A DNA stretch of 64,000 bases from Gnetum montanum (Eukaryota; Streptophyta; Gnetopsida; Gnetales; Gnetaceae), in NCBI GenBank assembly GCA_015680685.1, contig MNCI01003613.1, forward strand, positions 567,336 to 631,335. The letters run 5' to 3'. The position numbers were made by a program, and so were the translations under genes. The notes beneath the pieces are model-generated. The model saw only the letters and a program-made list of their open reading frames with translations. It did not search any database and had not been told where the DNA came from. This document shows, in pieces, positions 48,031 to 59,577 of this stretch (positions are counted from its first letter, which is position 1; every line of letters starts with the position of its first letter).

Positions 48031-49302
48031 TTATTGGTTTAGTAATTTTTTGATTTTTCTCATTTTAACATTAGGAGTAGTGTTAACGGATATGATTCTA
48101 TATTCAGTGTCTCCTTTGCTGATCACGTTGAATGGTAATTCAGCCCAAGGGACGTCTGATGGAATAGTTCCCGCGTTGGTGCTTTCTAGCGCTTCTTCAT
48201 GTATCCTGGTTTTTGTGTCAGTTGTAGTTTCTAAGTGAGGCTGTATATGTAGAAATTTAGGCCTAGGTATTTCTGTGTTGGGTAAATTTTCCTTTGTGTC
48301 TAAGAGATCATCGCCTACTGGTTGTGGTTCATTTGTATCATCTTGTTTAGGCTCTTTGAGCTTAACCTCTGAGCCTTGGTCTATGTCTGTATGCGATGAG
48401 ATGGTAGGTGTAGCAGCTTCCCCATGTATAATGATTTCGCCACCTTCATAAGGAAGGTGAATTTCTTGGTGTATGGGGGAAGAGACTGCTTTCAGTTGGG
48501 CTAACCAGGGCCTTCCTAATATTAGATTGAACCCTGACATTTCATTGATTATCACAAAGTCTGCAGATGTGGGGAATTGATCCCCTGCTATAAAGTCTAG
48601 AGTCACGGTGCCTTTGACTATTACGTGTGATCCACTAAACGACTTCAAACACGTGGTGGCTGTTGGTCTAATTAGCTCTGTAAGCCCCAATTGTTTGACA
48701 ATGGGATAGGGTACTACATTTGTAGCGGCTCCATCATCTACATGCACTCTATGTATCTTAAATTGATTTATTCGTATTGTTATGAACATAGGCACCGTTG
48801 TTACCTCTCCCGTTTTCTCATCTACTTTGATGTTGTCATTATGGAAACTTAATGGCTTAGGAGTTGACCCTTGAGGCGAGTACATTACCACATGAATTGA
48901 AGGTTCATTTGGAGGCAATTCTTTGCTTACTGGGATGGATGTCAACATGCGCACTAGAGCTTCGCGATGGGTTTGAGATGTTAACACCAAGTCGTAGAAG
49001 CTCAGTGAAGTGTTTTTTTGTTTGAACACCCGCGTGACTTGCGTTAAAGCTATTGCTAGATCTCTACTTTTGGACATGTGTTTGTTGGCAATGATTTGGT
49101 CCATTAGGCCCAACAGTTTTATTTCATGCATAGTTGATTTGTCATCTTTACCCAGAATCGTTGATTTGGGCATATGATGTTTTCTAGATGATTCACCCTC
49201 ATAGCCTATGTTTGGTTTATCATTATGTGGTGTCATGGGTATTGCATTTAGTGGGGTAGGTTTAGGAGGTCCTACGGCTAGCCGTTGATGCTCCTTTTCC
49301 AA
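48031..49302 (-). pseudogene. Protease of element C
   Basis: A 423-codon open frame, the best preserved in the window. It carries a linker (ALTQVTRVFKQKNTSLSFYD), then VPMFITIRINQFKIHRVHVD, the active-site region VDDGAATNVVPYPIVKQLGL, GDQFPTSADFVIINEMSGF and NLILGRPWLA. The catalytic DTG/DSG is DDG here, so Asp-Gly are kept but the middle residue is unusual; B has a similar DD. The C-terminal third is an acidic linker. It ends next to the antisense gene. Confidence 0.8.
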
Positions 49303-49325
49303 GCGTTCACGTGTAAGCTTGTATA

Positions 49326-52213
49326 CTAGGCATTCTCATGTGCGGCGTGGGGGTATAGTTGGTTCTGGAACCTCAGGTTGCTTTGGAACCTATACAACAT
49401 ATGGAGAAGGGCGGGGTTGCGATTGGACAGTTGCATGCGGTTGAGTGTTAGGCTGGCTAGGCATTTTGATGACATAGGACATCGATTTATTCTGTGTTTG
49501 CGGAGTGAAGGATTGGTGGTCATCAGGACGTTCGGGTATCCTAACAACATATGGGGTTGGCCTAGCTGGAGGTTGTACCTTTGTAATCGCGACCGCAGGT
49601 GGGACTCGAACTACGTAGGAGGCATGCCGAATAGGAGGTGGTTGTATGTTTGCAGTAGTAGTGGCGGGAGGTACACGCACCACATATGATTTTTCACGTG
49701 TTGGTGTGCTAGAAGTTGCTGCGGTGGGGGGTGTTCGAATGACATAAGTTTTCTGTGGGGAGTATGATGGTTGAGGCACCGATGTTTGTATAGGGGGAGG
49801 AATATGTACTACAAAGGGTTTCTTAGATATTTGCTGCTCATGATCAGAGTATACGGTGTTAATGCTAGGTGTTTCTGGTTCGTTATCGAAGTAAATGGTG
49901 TTAATTACATACTGTGCTTCTTTAGTATTTAAAGGATCTTTATATACACCCATGGCCTGGTTTTGTGGTTGGACTGGGTTGGCTTTATCAAAAGTGATTT
50001 GACCTCCATTGATCATCCGTTGGATATCTTGTTTTAGGGTGAAACAATAATCAGTACCATGCCCATTATGTTGATGATAATCAAAAAAATGGTCCATTCT
50101 AAAGCCTTTTGGAACTAGGGGCTCATCGGGCGTTGCCAGGCTTGGGTTCTAAACTAGTTGACAGAATTGGTCATGCCTTTGGATCGTTGCAGGGGACAAC
50201 TGCTTATGTTTCATCAGTCCTACTTTGAAGAGTTGGTTGAATAGTTGCGATGGATTCATGGGTAGTGGCGTGTATTGGGAGGGGTCCTTCCTCTCGAAGT
50301 TTCTCGTATGACCCGATGTTGGGTTTTGTGATGCCGATGATTCAGGTGCCATCGCAAGAGTGGATTTGGTGTAATTAGAAGGGGCAGTAGGCAGTTTTCC
50401 TTGTTATCCCACATTTACTTGTTATGTTTCCGCTACTGCCACAATAGTTTTTTTTAACCTTTTCTTTATCTTTCTTACTATGTTGATTCTTAAAGGCTGA
50501 GTATGCAGGATCATGGCTGTTTTGGGCCACCTCCTCTATATTCTTAATCTATACAAACGTTTGACTTAGAGTGCATGCATTAAGATAATACAGTTTGGAT
50601 TTGACAAAATCATTGACAGCCCCTTTTAGGATGGTGAGGAGATATGTCTCTTGGATCAGCTCGTGGAGCTCATTAAGAGCAGCACTCCATCGTTGGATGA
50701 ATTTTTGGACAGGTTTAAGGGGTGCTTGCTTGACCTGTATGAGGTTGTCAAGTGTTGCTTCAAGTTTCAAGTTATACTTGAACCTGGTGATGAATTGGTG
50801 TAACAAATCTTCTAGAGAAGATATTGAGTTTCGTAGCAAGGCCCGATACCAATCAAGTGCTCTCCATGCCTGAAGTAGCATGCATTCTAGTCTAAATGTT
50901 ATGAGGTGGGTGTTGGGGTCTGTCTCCTCATTGTATTTAGTCAACGTGGGTAAAGATACACCTTTGGGTAATGTTAGAGGTGGAACCAAAGAGCTGATAG
51001 GATCATTGTGATAGAAGTCCACTACCTTGAGCTCTCCATCGACGACTGTCTTGAGGCGTTTGACCTTGTCAGTTAGTTCCTGCATTAGTTTTTTAGCATC
51101 AGCCCAATCTTGAGCACTTGGTAAGATAGTAGGTTGAGGATGTTGTACAGTATATAGGTTAGATTGTTGGACAGTGGGCTGGAAAGAAGAAAGTTGTGTA
51201 GTGGGAGGCTGCATTTGCAGAATATTTATGGTGGGTGGTACTAGGGGTGGCATATTGTAGGCAAGGGGTTGTTTTTGTTGTAGTTGTCCTTGAGGGATGT
51301 TAGCTGGTAGAATTGTGTGAGGTAGTATGTTATAGTGGGGGAATTGATGCGGTTGAACACCAATTGCTGCCCATTGGCCAATCATGCTTTGTATAGATGC
51401 ACTCTGAACTGGTTGAGTTACAGTGGTGAAAGGGGCTCCATGGGTTTGGATCCGAGGGATATAATGAGTGAACATAGAAGCTGGTATCACATGCGGCATC
51501 CCGATCACTCGGGGCGTGAAGGTTGCTCCTACATTATTTTGAGGAGGTTATACTTGCGAGAATGGGGCTACTATTGCAACGAGGGGAATAGCAAGGGGAA
51601 GTGTGTTGAGTTGCGGGTCAGTTATAGGAGGAATATGAACAAGTGTGGATGATTCTTGTTGAGGTATTTGTGCTTGGGTGAACTTAAATGGTTGAAGGAA
51701 CATAATTTCCCCTGTGGATAGATGAAATAATGGGTTTGCATAGGTTTGTGGACTAAGAGTATGGTACGAATCTTCATGCTCGGATTAGGCTGCGAAGTCA
51801 TCCTCCTCTTCTAATTGAGGATTTACCACAGGCTAATCCAAAGGCTGACTCCTTTGTAGGAGGAGTTGTGAGATGAGCTCAGAGTAATGCTCTGGGAGTG
51901 GGATGATATCATATGGGGAAGGAATAAACTCATGTCCTCCCCTATGGAAGAGTTCGTATTGTCTCTTAACCTCCATTTCGGTTTGATCAATGGCTAGGCC
52001 AGCTTGCATTTTCACACATATGAAATTGTATTGCTCCTGAGTTATGATGTTAAACAATGGGTTCCTCCCTTGCAATCTGAGAGACCGGCGAAGCCCCATA
52101 GTGGGTTGTACCATAGGTTGTTGAACGACCATGGTACCTATGATATCTGTGACCGGCTTGGTTGTAGCGTTGGGGTTCGCAGTGTTCATGATGAGCAGTT
52201 GAGAATACGACAC
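49326..52213 (-). pseudogene. Gag of element C
   Basis: The N-terminal frame (52213-51833) starts at ATG 52213 and has EMEVKRQYELF and EFIPSP, shared with B and H. After a stop, 51508-50549 holds a Pro/Gln-rich linker, a short coiled-coil piece (LMQELTDKVKRLKTVVD) and the Retrotrans_gag capsid domain with LLHQFITRFKYN and KPVQKFIQRWSAA. The tail (50097-49390) opens with a degenerate zinc-knuckle segment, DYHQHNGHGTDYCFTLKQD, and then repeats YVVRVPP-type motifs about seven times. A few stops and frame changes only; this is a younger copy than B. Confidence 0.8.
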
Positions 52214-52299
52214 AGTGAAGGGATATGAAATTGGTATATTTAGTATGACGTAAACCTACGTTTGCTAGATATAGTGTATAGACTGGAACTCAGCGTATA

Positions 52300-52860
52300 G
52301 GCTTTAATGACCAGCATATAGTGACAACGTATAGGTATACGTTAAAACGTGTAGGTAGAGCAGCGTAGAGCGTAAATGCAATAGCGTAGATAGAGTCTAC
52401 AGCATAGAGCATATAGCGTAAATGCAATAGCGTAGACAGAGTCTACAGCGTAGAGCGTATAGCGTAAACGCAGCAGTGTAGACAGAGTCTACAGTGTAGA
52501 GCGTATAGCATAAACGCAACAGCGTAGACAGAGTCTACATCGTAGAGCGTACAGCGTAAACGCAGCAGCGTAGACAGAGTCTACAATGTACAACATACAA
52601 CATATACTGAATAGCATAGACAGAGTCAGCGTACAACGTAGATAGAGTCTATAACGTATGGCGTACAACATATACTAAATAGCGTAGACAGAGTCTACAG
52701 CGTACAATGTATACTGAACAACATAGACAGAGTCAACGTACAGCGTAGACAGAGTCTACAGCGTACAGTGTGCAACGTCTACTAAATAGCGTAGATAGAG
52801 TCAGCGTACAACGTAGACAGAGTTTACAGCGTAGACTGAGTAACGTAGACGCTGGGAATT
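52300..52860. repeat. Hairpin-forming repeats in the leader of element C
   Basis: GTAGACAGAGTCTAC, a perfect inverted repeat with a three-base loop, occurs at 52386 (one change), 52432, 52478, 52524 and 52570, 46 bases apart, and then at irregular spacing to 52860. Spacers are made of AGCGTA(T/G)A phrases. The array lies between the primer site and gag on the minus strand. Confidence 0.85.
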
Positions 52861-52970
52861 CGGTAGAATGGGATGTCAATCCATGGATTTCAGAACTCGG
52901 TTTAGGGTCGATGTGGTGTGAGTCTGAGAAGATCTGGGTATGAGAGCACAGTAAGTTTTAAGTAGTTTCG

Positions 52971-52989
52971 GGCCCTCCTTCTAGCGCCA
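52971..52989 (-). promoter_or_regulatory. Primer-binding site of element C
   Basis: TGGCGCTAGAAGGAGGGCC on the minus strand, five bases from the inner end of the 5' LTR. It is the same type as in B and H. Primer tRNA not assigned. Confidence 0.7.
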
Positions 52990-52994
52990 TTTTC

Positions 52995-54398
52995 TGTACC
53001 ATTTGAAATCATTGGTCTCCAGCTGGAATGAAACAAAAACTTGGAGATCTCTGGACATGTACAGAAGTTCCTACCTTCTCTTGAGGGTGAGCTGGAATTA
53101 ACGAAGGTAGAGTACCTTGAGTGGTCTGCACGCGAATCAGGTAAGGATTTCCCCTAACGTACACTGATATACTGTACGCTGGGTTATATGTAAACGGCGT
53201 AACGAATATAAAATGGAGTGTAAATGTACAAGAGTGTAAACAGTAAACATGCAACAATGAATGAAAAACTATAACAGATTTTAGCAAAGAAATGTAGCAA
53301 TATTATTGCAAAATGAGAGTTACAATGCACTAGTCTAATGTTGTTGTAACTCTGACACAAAGCACACAAATAGCCTCGGTGGATGCAGGGATGACTATGT
53401 GCTAGGTTCAATTGCAGGCATAGTGTAAAGGCTATATGCTCAGCGTGTAGGGTCGAGATCTAGTGTACAGGGTTTTTGCTCTAGTTTCTCAGCATCCCTA
53501 GTTCTTTGTTTTTCTTTGGTTTTTGCTCAAAAATTGCCAACCCCTTTCTAATTAAAAAATTGAGATTTTTATACAAGTTTAGATGTGGGACTCGGATTTT
53601 GAGATGGGATGATTGGCTATGGAGAGCTGGACTCTCGAGTCGAGTGACATGTGACGCATTGACTGGGTGCAAAAGAATGAAATTTTGCATGTATACAGCT
53701 TGCTGCACGCCAACGTATACACGTTGGACGTATGACCTCGGTGTACAGAATTGATCAAAGCAAAAGAAGAATTTAGATGCCATGAAGATGCTACTTGTAG
53801 ATGTTCAGCTTGGTTAACACTGCTCTAGAGAGCTTGGATTGGTTTACGTTGTGCTGCACACTGGTCGCGCACTTTCTACATGTTGGGTGTATACACTGTG
53901 AATGCATGCTGGGAATATACGCTGGGCATGCAGGATGTACATGCTTAGCGTATGGACTCCAGAATGCATGATGTCAACACCTGATGATCGCTCTATTTGT
54001 GTGAGTTGATGCATCGTACCAAATCTCGCTCTGAAGTGCTGTTTCCATGCCGTCTTCGGGGATTGCATGCCAGGCGTAAACATCAATCATACATGTTGAG
54101 CGTACATGTGAGGTGTGTACATTGGGCATGTACGCTAGGCATATATGTTGTGAATGCATACTTGGGCATATACGCTGATAATGCATACTTAGTGATGATT
54201 AAGTATTTTGAGCTCCGAAGTTACCATGTTTGATAGCAGATGTTGTCGTGGTCGTCGACAGGTCCCAATGAACCATTGAGCCCGACTCTGCTTGAAGCTA
54301 TCTATGGGGCCCTCAAGCTTTAGTCATGATGGGGAACATCATGACTTAGCTCAATTTTTGTTGGAGAAGTACTAAGCTTAGAATTTTGTGGTGTTTCA
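52995..54398 (-). repeat. 5' LTR of element C
   Basis: Bounded by TGTACCAT and GTGTTTCA. A TATAAAAA box is at 53573-53566 on the minus strand. It is shorter than the left copy, mainly by missing AGCGTAT-rich pieces near 53700-53900. Confidence 0.85.
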
Positions 54399-54749
54399 AC
54401 CGCTAGATCTTGGGTTAGCAAATTCATTTGACTAGCTCCTTGCCTAGTTAGATGGATGATATGAATCTGGCTCTCAACAGCAAATTCCTGAGCCATGGTG
54501 TTGACAAAGGGGCCAGTGCCTCTTGCTATGATTCCTTCTCTATGGCCTACACTCTCCTTTTTTCTTCGGATGACACTTGTTTCAACGGCCTCCCTAGTGA
54601 TTAGGACAAGTGCTTTTATTCTCTATTCTTTGTTATGTTTTGCAGGTTGCTACGATAGCATTATTCAAAGATGCATTCGCTAGAAGGGTGAGGTGTCACA
54701 ATGTTCTAAGGTGGCTGCTCGAACTAGACTAACTATTTGGAAGTGTAGT
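54399..54749 (+). other. Element B continued: 3' untranslated part
   Basis: B resumes with ACCGC, the right target-site copy of C. It shows no convincing gene; a 62-codon open frame at 54495-54683 has no known motif. It ends with GTAGT (54745-54749), the left target-site copy of solo LTR G. Confidence 0.6.
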
Positions 54750-55004
54750 TGAAACACTACAAAAATTTGGACCCAACACTTTCAGACAAGAATCAAGCTA
54801 AGTCATGATACTTCCTAGCATGACCGAAACTTGTGAACCTCAAAAATAGCATCAAAAAGAGCATATTTGAATAAGAGAGAGTTCCTTGGGACCCACAGGT
54901 GACTACATCAGCATCCAGCATCAAGAATTTCAAGTTTTGGATTCAAAATACTTGGTTTTGACCAAGTATATTCTGGGTACAGCTTGGTGTATGCTGGCCA
55001 GCGT

Positions 55005-56030
55005 ATAGCCCAGCGTACAACAACTTTTGGGGCTCAAAAACTCATCAAAAAATGCTAAAGTGGAGTGTCTAGACCCCCTAGGACCTTTCCTAAGGTCCCC
55101 AGTAGCTCTTAGGCACTTGAAAATCAAATTTTGGGCTCCAAATAATGGTCTTTCATTCCTCTACGCCCAGCGTATACGCCCAGGGTGCAGCCAGCGTAGA
55201 GAGACTTTCGGGCCCCAGAAATGAGTCATAACATGCCAAAACTAAGCATTTGGACCCCCCAGAACCTTTCCTATGGTCCCAATGGCTCTCAAGCACTTGA
55301 AAATCAAATTTTGGGCTCCAAATGATGGTCTTTCATTCCTCTACGCCTAGCGTATACGCCTAGGGTGCAGCCAGCGTAGAGAGACTTTCGGGCCCCAGAA
55401 ATGAGTCAAAACATGCCAGAACTAAGCGTTTGGACCCCCTAAGACCTTCCCCAGGGTCTCTAGTAGCTCTTAGGCACCTAAAAATCAAATTTTGGGCTCC
55501 AAATGATGGTCTTTCATTCCTCTACGCCCAACGTATACGCCAGGGTGCAGCCAGCGTATAGAGATTTTTGGGCCCAAAAAATGAGTCAGAACATGCCAGA
55601 ATTGAGCATCTGGACCCCCCAGAACCTTCCCCAGGGTCCCCAGTAGCTCTTAGGGACTTGAAAATTAAATTTTGGGCTCCAAATGATGGTCTTTCATTCC
55701 TGTATGCCCAGCGTATACGCCCAAGGTGCAGCCAACGTAGAGAGACTTTTGGGCCCCAAAAATGCATCAAAACATGCCAGAACTAAGCATCTGGACCCTC
55801 CAAGACCTTCTCCAAGGTCTCCAATAGCTCTCAAGCACTTGAAAATTAAATTTTAGGCTCCAAATGATGGTCTTTCATTCCTGTACGCCCAGCATAGAGC
55901 TAACGTACAACAACTTTCGAGCCCCAGAAATGAGTCAAAACATGCCAGAACCAAGCATCTAAACCCCCCAAGACCTTTCCCAAGGTCCCCAATAGCTCTC
56001 AGGCACCCGAAAATCAAGTTTTAACCTTAA
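55005..56030. repeat. 180-bp tandem array inside solo LTR G
   Basis: CTACGCCCAGCGTATACGCC and the rest of the unit, including CAAATTTTGGGCTCCAAA and ATGGTCTTTCATTCCT, repeat at 55161, 55341, 55521 and 55702, giving about five and a half units of 180 bases. Element E carries one unit of the same sequence in its LTR, inverted relative to this one (about 61570-61760). Confidence 0.9.
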
Positions 56031-56319
56031 AATGAGCATTTTCATGTGTATACGTTGGGTACATTTTTGGTGTACGCTGGCATGCTATACGCTTACGCTG
56101 GCATCCTCTACGCTTATGCTGGCATCCTATACACTTACGCTGGCATCCTCTACACTGGCATGCTCTACACTGGCATGCTGTATGCTGTGTCCTGTACGCT
56201 AGCATGCTGTACGCTGTACAGTTGTAACATATTTTACACCCAGTCCACGTGCCACGTGTCTCGCAACTCGAGTCCGCCATCAAAACCTTGTATAAAAGCC
56301 TAATTTTTCATGAAATGAA

Positions 56320-56332
56320 GGGGGGGGGGGGG
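56320..56332 (+). other. Run of 13 G near the expected transcription start of LTR G
   Basis: The run starts about 25 bases after the TATAAAAG box, where transcription would begin. It could be real or a sequencing-length uncertainty. Confidence 0.6.
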
Positions 56333-56903
56333 CGCAACTTGAGCAAACTAGAGACAAAAAAGGAATGAGAGCAGAAACCTTGACGCTGAGACATCAACCC
56401 TATACGCTGAGCATATAGCCTCCATACGCTGTGCCTACAGTTTGAACCAGCCCACAGTCATCCCTGCATCCACCGGGGCTATTCGTCCGCCTTGTGTGAA
56501 AGCCACAACTGCGTTAGATCGGTGCATTGTAACTCTCACTTTGCAATAATATTTCTGCATTTTCTTCCTAAAATCTATTACAGTTTTCATTAATTGTTGC
56601 ATGTATTCTATTTATGCTCTCTTTACGTTTACGCCCTGTTTACGCTGTTTACGCCCTGTTTATGCTATGTTTACGCTCTGTTTTATGCCTGTTACACCGT
56701 TTACGTATAACCCAGCGTATAGCACCCCGGTGTACGTTTGGGGAAATCCTTGTCTGATCCACGTGTGGACCACCCAAGGTACTCTACCTTCGTCTGTTCC
56801 AGCTCGCCCTCAAGCGAAGGAGGGTCTTCTATGCATGTCCCGCGATCCCCTGGTCTCTGTTTCCTTCCAACCGGAGACCGACGATTTTGGACGGTACAGT
56901 AGT

Positions 56904-57576
56904 CCCTTTTTCCTCCAGACACCTTACCTTACTTTCTTCCCTCCCTTATCCTTATTCCTACCCTCAGTTTTTCCTCCCGTTTGTATAGAATATAAGCATA
57001 AAGCCTTTTGCACATGATAACCATCATGACCATGAAATGGCGTAATGTAACTCGCCTCATGGAATGAATCTGTAGATGGGAAAAGCTAGGAAAAATGGAT
57101 GAAACACAACTCATCCAGGCCATACGGGCATAACATAACTCGTCGAGGCAAGCCCCCGCATATACAGTACAAATAGCATAACCCCTCATAAAAAAAGCTG
57201 AAAAGCCAGGTAAAATGGACGAAACACAACTTGTCCAGGCCATACGGGTGTAACACAACTTGCCCAGGCAAGTTTCCCATGTACAGTGTAACAACATAGC
57301 CTCTTGTGAAAAAAAAACACCTACGAGAGATTACACAATAGCATGTTTGCGAAATATCCTATTCACGCTTGAGTCTTCCCCGAACCTCTCTCCCTCACAC
57401 TTGTACCTTTCCTCCTCTACCCATTACACTCCCAACCTTCGCACTTTCAGGCTTAGTAGTGCAACATCCGAGCAGTAGTCAACGAATGATGTTGGTGTCT
57501 TTACCCCTGTGGTGTTTCACATTCTTTATCGATGTCTCTTGAGCAAGCCCTCAAAACATCAACAAAGAGGAGCCAT
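56904..57576 (+). other. Element B continued: end of the internal region
   Basis: It contains a 120-base direct duplication (AAAAGCTAGG at 57081 and AAAAGCCAGG at 57201, both followed by CAACT(C/T)(A/G)TCCAGGCCATAC). It ends in the polypurine tract AAAGAGGAGCCA just before the 3' LTR. No convincing gene. Confidence 0.65.
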
Positions 57577-58851
57577 TGAAACACCGTGAAATTTCGAGAC
57601 CTCGATGGTTCAGTAAAGTCTCGAAGTTTAGGAAAGGATTTTCACAAGTAGCATATCTCAACAAGTTTTCTTTTTTCGGCCAAGGGCCTGCTACGCTACG
57701 CTACGCAACTTAGCATAGTAGACTCTAGGAGAACAGAACAGCACAAGGGATGCGCAGTAACAACACTTCAATTTCATAAGTTAGTCATGTTCTAAAATGC
57801 TTTAGCTTTTGGCGAATTACGCTGAGTTACACTACACAGCGTAACACAGCGTAATGCAGCATAAAGTGAGTAGCACAGCTAAGTTAGCCACAACAACGAA
57901 GTTAACAAAATTAAAGCAGTAGCGGTCATTACATTAGGATATGCCTCCCAGCGTATCATAGCATAGCCATGGGATAGTTTGCTACCAAAGAGTTTGTGAA
58001 CACTAAAGACAAGGGTGGTTACGCTATATTACACTTCAGAGCGTAACACAATGTAACGCCACAAGATTCTACTACAACACATCAAGTCAATGGCATTTTG
58101 TGGGCCCAGGACATGTGTCATCTAAACCGCATTCTTCTCCTAACCCTAATCTTATAAATCCCCCAGTGGACAACCCTCAAAGGGTTGGGGAGAAAAGTGG
58201 GCAATGGTTGGTAGTTTTTAGCATTTTTAGCAAACAATTGGTGAGATGATGAGAAAGAGTTGGCAATAGAAGAGCATCGACGATGACAGAGAGAAGCTTT
58301 TGACCAGATACTTCAAGTAAGCAGACAATTTGCTTCGAGCCTGACTCCATTGCATCTAGATTTGGCTAGTGAACAAGGTAGATTAGCCTTTACTTGTTTA
58401 ATCTCTAAATAGCTTCTTGTTGGTGGTAGATACTTCATCCAAACCAGAGTCTGTTTGTAAATCCTATTATATTCATCATATTTATTTACAAGGTAGATCT
58501 CAGATCTCAAGGTCGTGCATGTTCCAAATTCAATTCATTGTGCCTTGTTTACATTGAATTCTACAATCATTTTGCATAATTCACATCACCTTCATTGCCT
58601 TTGAGATCTAATCTAGGAGAAGATCTCATTTTCTCATCAATCGATAATATATTTTCATATTAAATTGTCACCTTGTTACATGATTATTCACAAATTTACT
58701 GAGTAAGTAACTCCCTGCCTGATTGACAAGACTGTTCAGGGCACCTCGGATTCATTTTCTCTAGCATGACCCTCACGCAGATCTGGGGTTAAAACTATGT
58801 ACACAAAAATCTCCTCAGTATTTCCAGCAACCGATGTTTTCCATCGTTACA
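57577..58851 (+). repeat. 3' LTR of element B
   Basis: Starts TGAAACACCGTGAAATTTC and ends TCGTTACA. TATAAAT is at 58153-58159. It differs from the left copy at scattered sites, many of them CpG-related transitions. Confidence 0.85.
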
Positions 58852-59577
58852 TAGGCCTTATGGAACACTTAAGGTTAATCATTCATTGTCTTCCCATACT
58901 TACTTGTATTTGTCACGATTGTATGGTTAAGTAAGTCTGAAGTATGTGATTTTTATGTCTTTTACGTTTTATCTCCTATGCTGACAAGGTGAAGGGTGAA
59001 GAGACTAATTAACTAACTTTAACTAACTAACTAAGCCTTAATTAACCTAGCATCAGTATCCATTTCCACTTACCGTTCATACCCTGAACCAATGCAACCT
59101 TGGTTACCAAACGCTATTCATTACTGGGATCACCAAGCGTAACGCACATGCTCAAAGTGGTTGTACTAAATGCACTTAACTATGGGAGAAGGTTTGAGAG
59201 AGAATTAATCAACTAATAAAGCATTTAAATGGTAATCAATAAATAACAATAAATAAAGTCCTATCTAGCTTAGTCCATGGAGTGCAATGTTTATCTAAGA
59301 AGTTTGTCTTTATTTCCATACACAAACTTGTGTTCAGGTACAATATTTGCTTGAATAAAGATTTGTTCACTTTGGAGCTCCTACTGTGGGCACATGGAAA
59401 TTATTCTATCTCTAGTGAGGTAAAACTGCCAAAGTTTTGCTACGGTCTAGGCCTAGAATGAGAAACAAGGAAGAGCCACCTCTTATTTATAGAATTGGCG
59501 GTGCACCATAATATTGCATACACGATATTGTAGGGGATGACAAGATATGGTGGCCCATGCGATATCGCATCCCATCA
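58852..59577 (-). mobile_element. Second part of the split LTR of element F
   Basis: It resumes the Athila-like LTR exactly where the left part stopped (GGCCTTATGGAACAC against GCCTCATGGAACAC in A) and ends CATCA. With 23572-23665 it makes up one whole LTR. Confidence 0.85.

Larger units (their letters stand above)
34137..54398 (-). mobile_element. Element C: Tat-like Ty3/gypsy retrotransposon with an antisense gene
   Basis: It is bounded by LTRs that start TGTACCAT and end GTGTTTCA on the plus strand, with the target duplication GCCGC/ACCGC. Minus-strand order from the right: LTR, primer site, repeat-rich leader, gag, protease, antisense gene on the plus strand, RT, RNase H, archaeal RNase H, integrase, 37-bp repeats, polypurine tract and LTR. 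Part of the left LTR area (35681-37443) is probably an assembly artefact, so the true element is about 1.8 kb shorter than the coordinates suggest. Confidence 0.85.
54745..56903 (+). mobile_element. Solo LTR G, related to the C family
   Basis: TGAAACACTACAAAAATTT at 54750 and GGACGGTACA ending at 56898 are LTR ends of the C type in the plus orientation, flanked by a perfect target duplication GTAGT (54745-54749 and 56899-56903). No internal region is present, so it is the product of LTR-LTR recombination. A TATAAAAG box is at 56291-56298. It is longer than the C LTR because of a 180-bp tandem array. Confidence 0.9.
23666..58851 (+). mobile_element. Element B: Tat-like Ty3/gypsy retrotransposon, split by later insertions
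   Basis: Its two LTRs (23666-24917 and 57577-58851) start TGAAACACCGTGAAATTTC and share TATA and downstream sequence. The polypurine tract AAAGAGGAGCCA precedes the 3' LTR. Plus-strand gag, protease, RNase H, archaeal-type RNase H and integrase lie at 25173-33420; most of the RT is deleted. Element C (34137-54398) and solo LTR G (54750-56898) sit in its 3' region. It entered the LTR of F; the target duplication is no longer exact (CACGC and TAGGC). An antisense spliced gene lies between protease and RNase H. Confidence 0.85.

Noticed and set aside
56014-56303. Cys/Arg-rich and Tyr/Ala-rich open frames
   Set aside because: Both are readings of short CTGGCAT(C/G)CTCTACGC-type repeats in solo LTR G.
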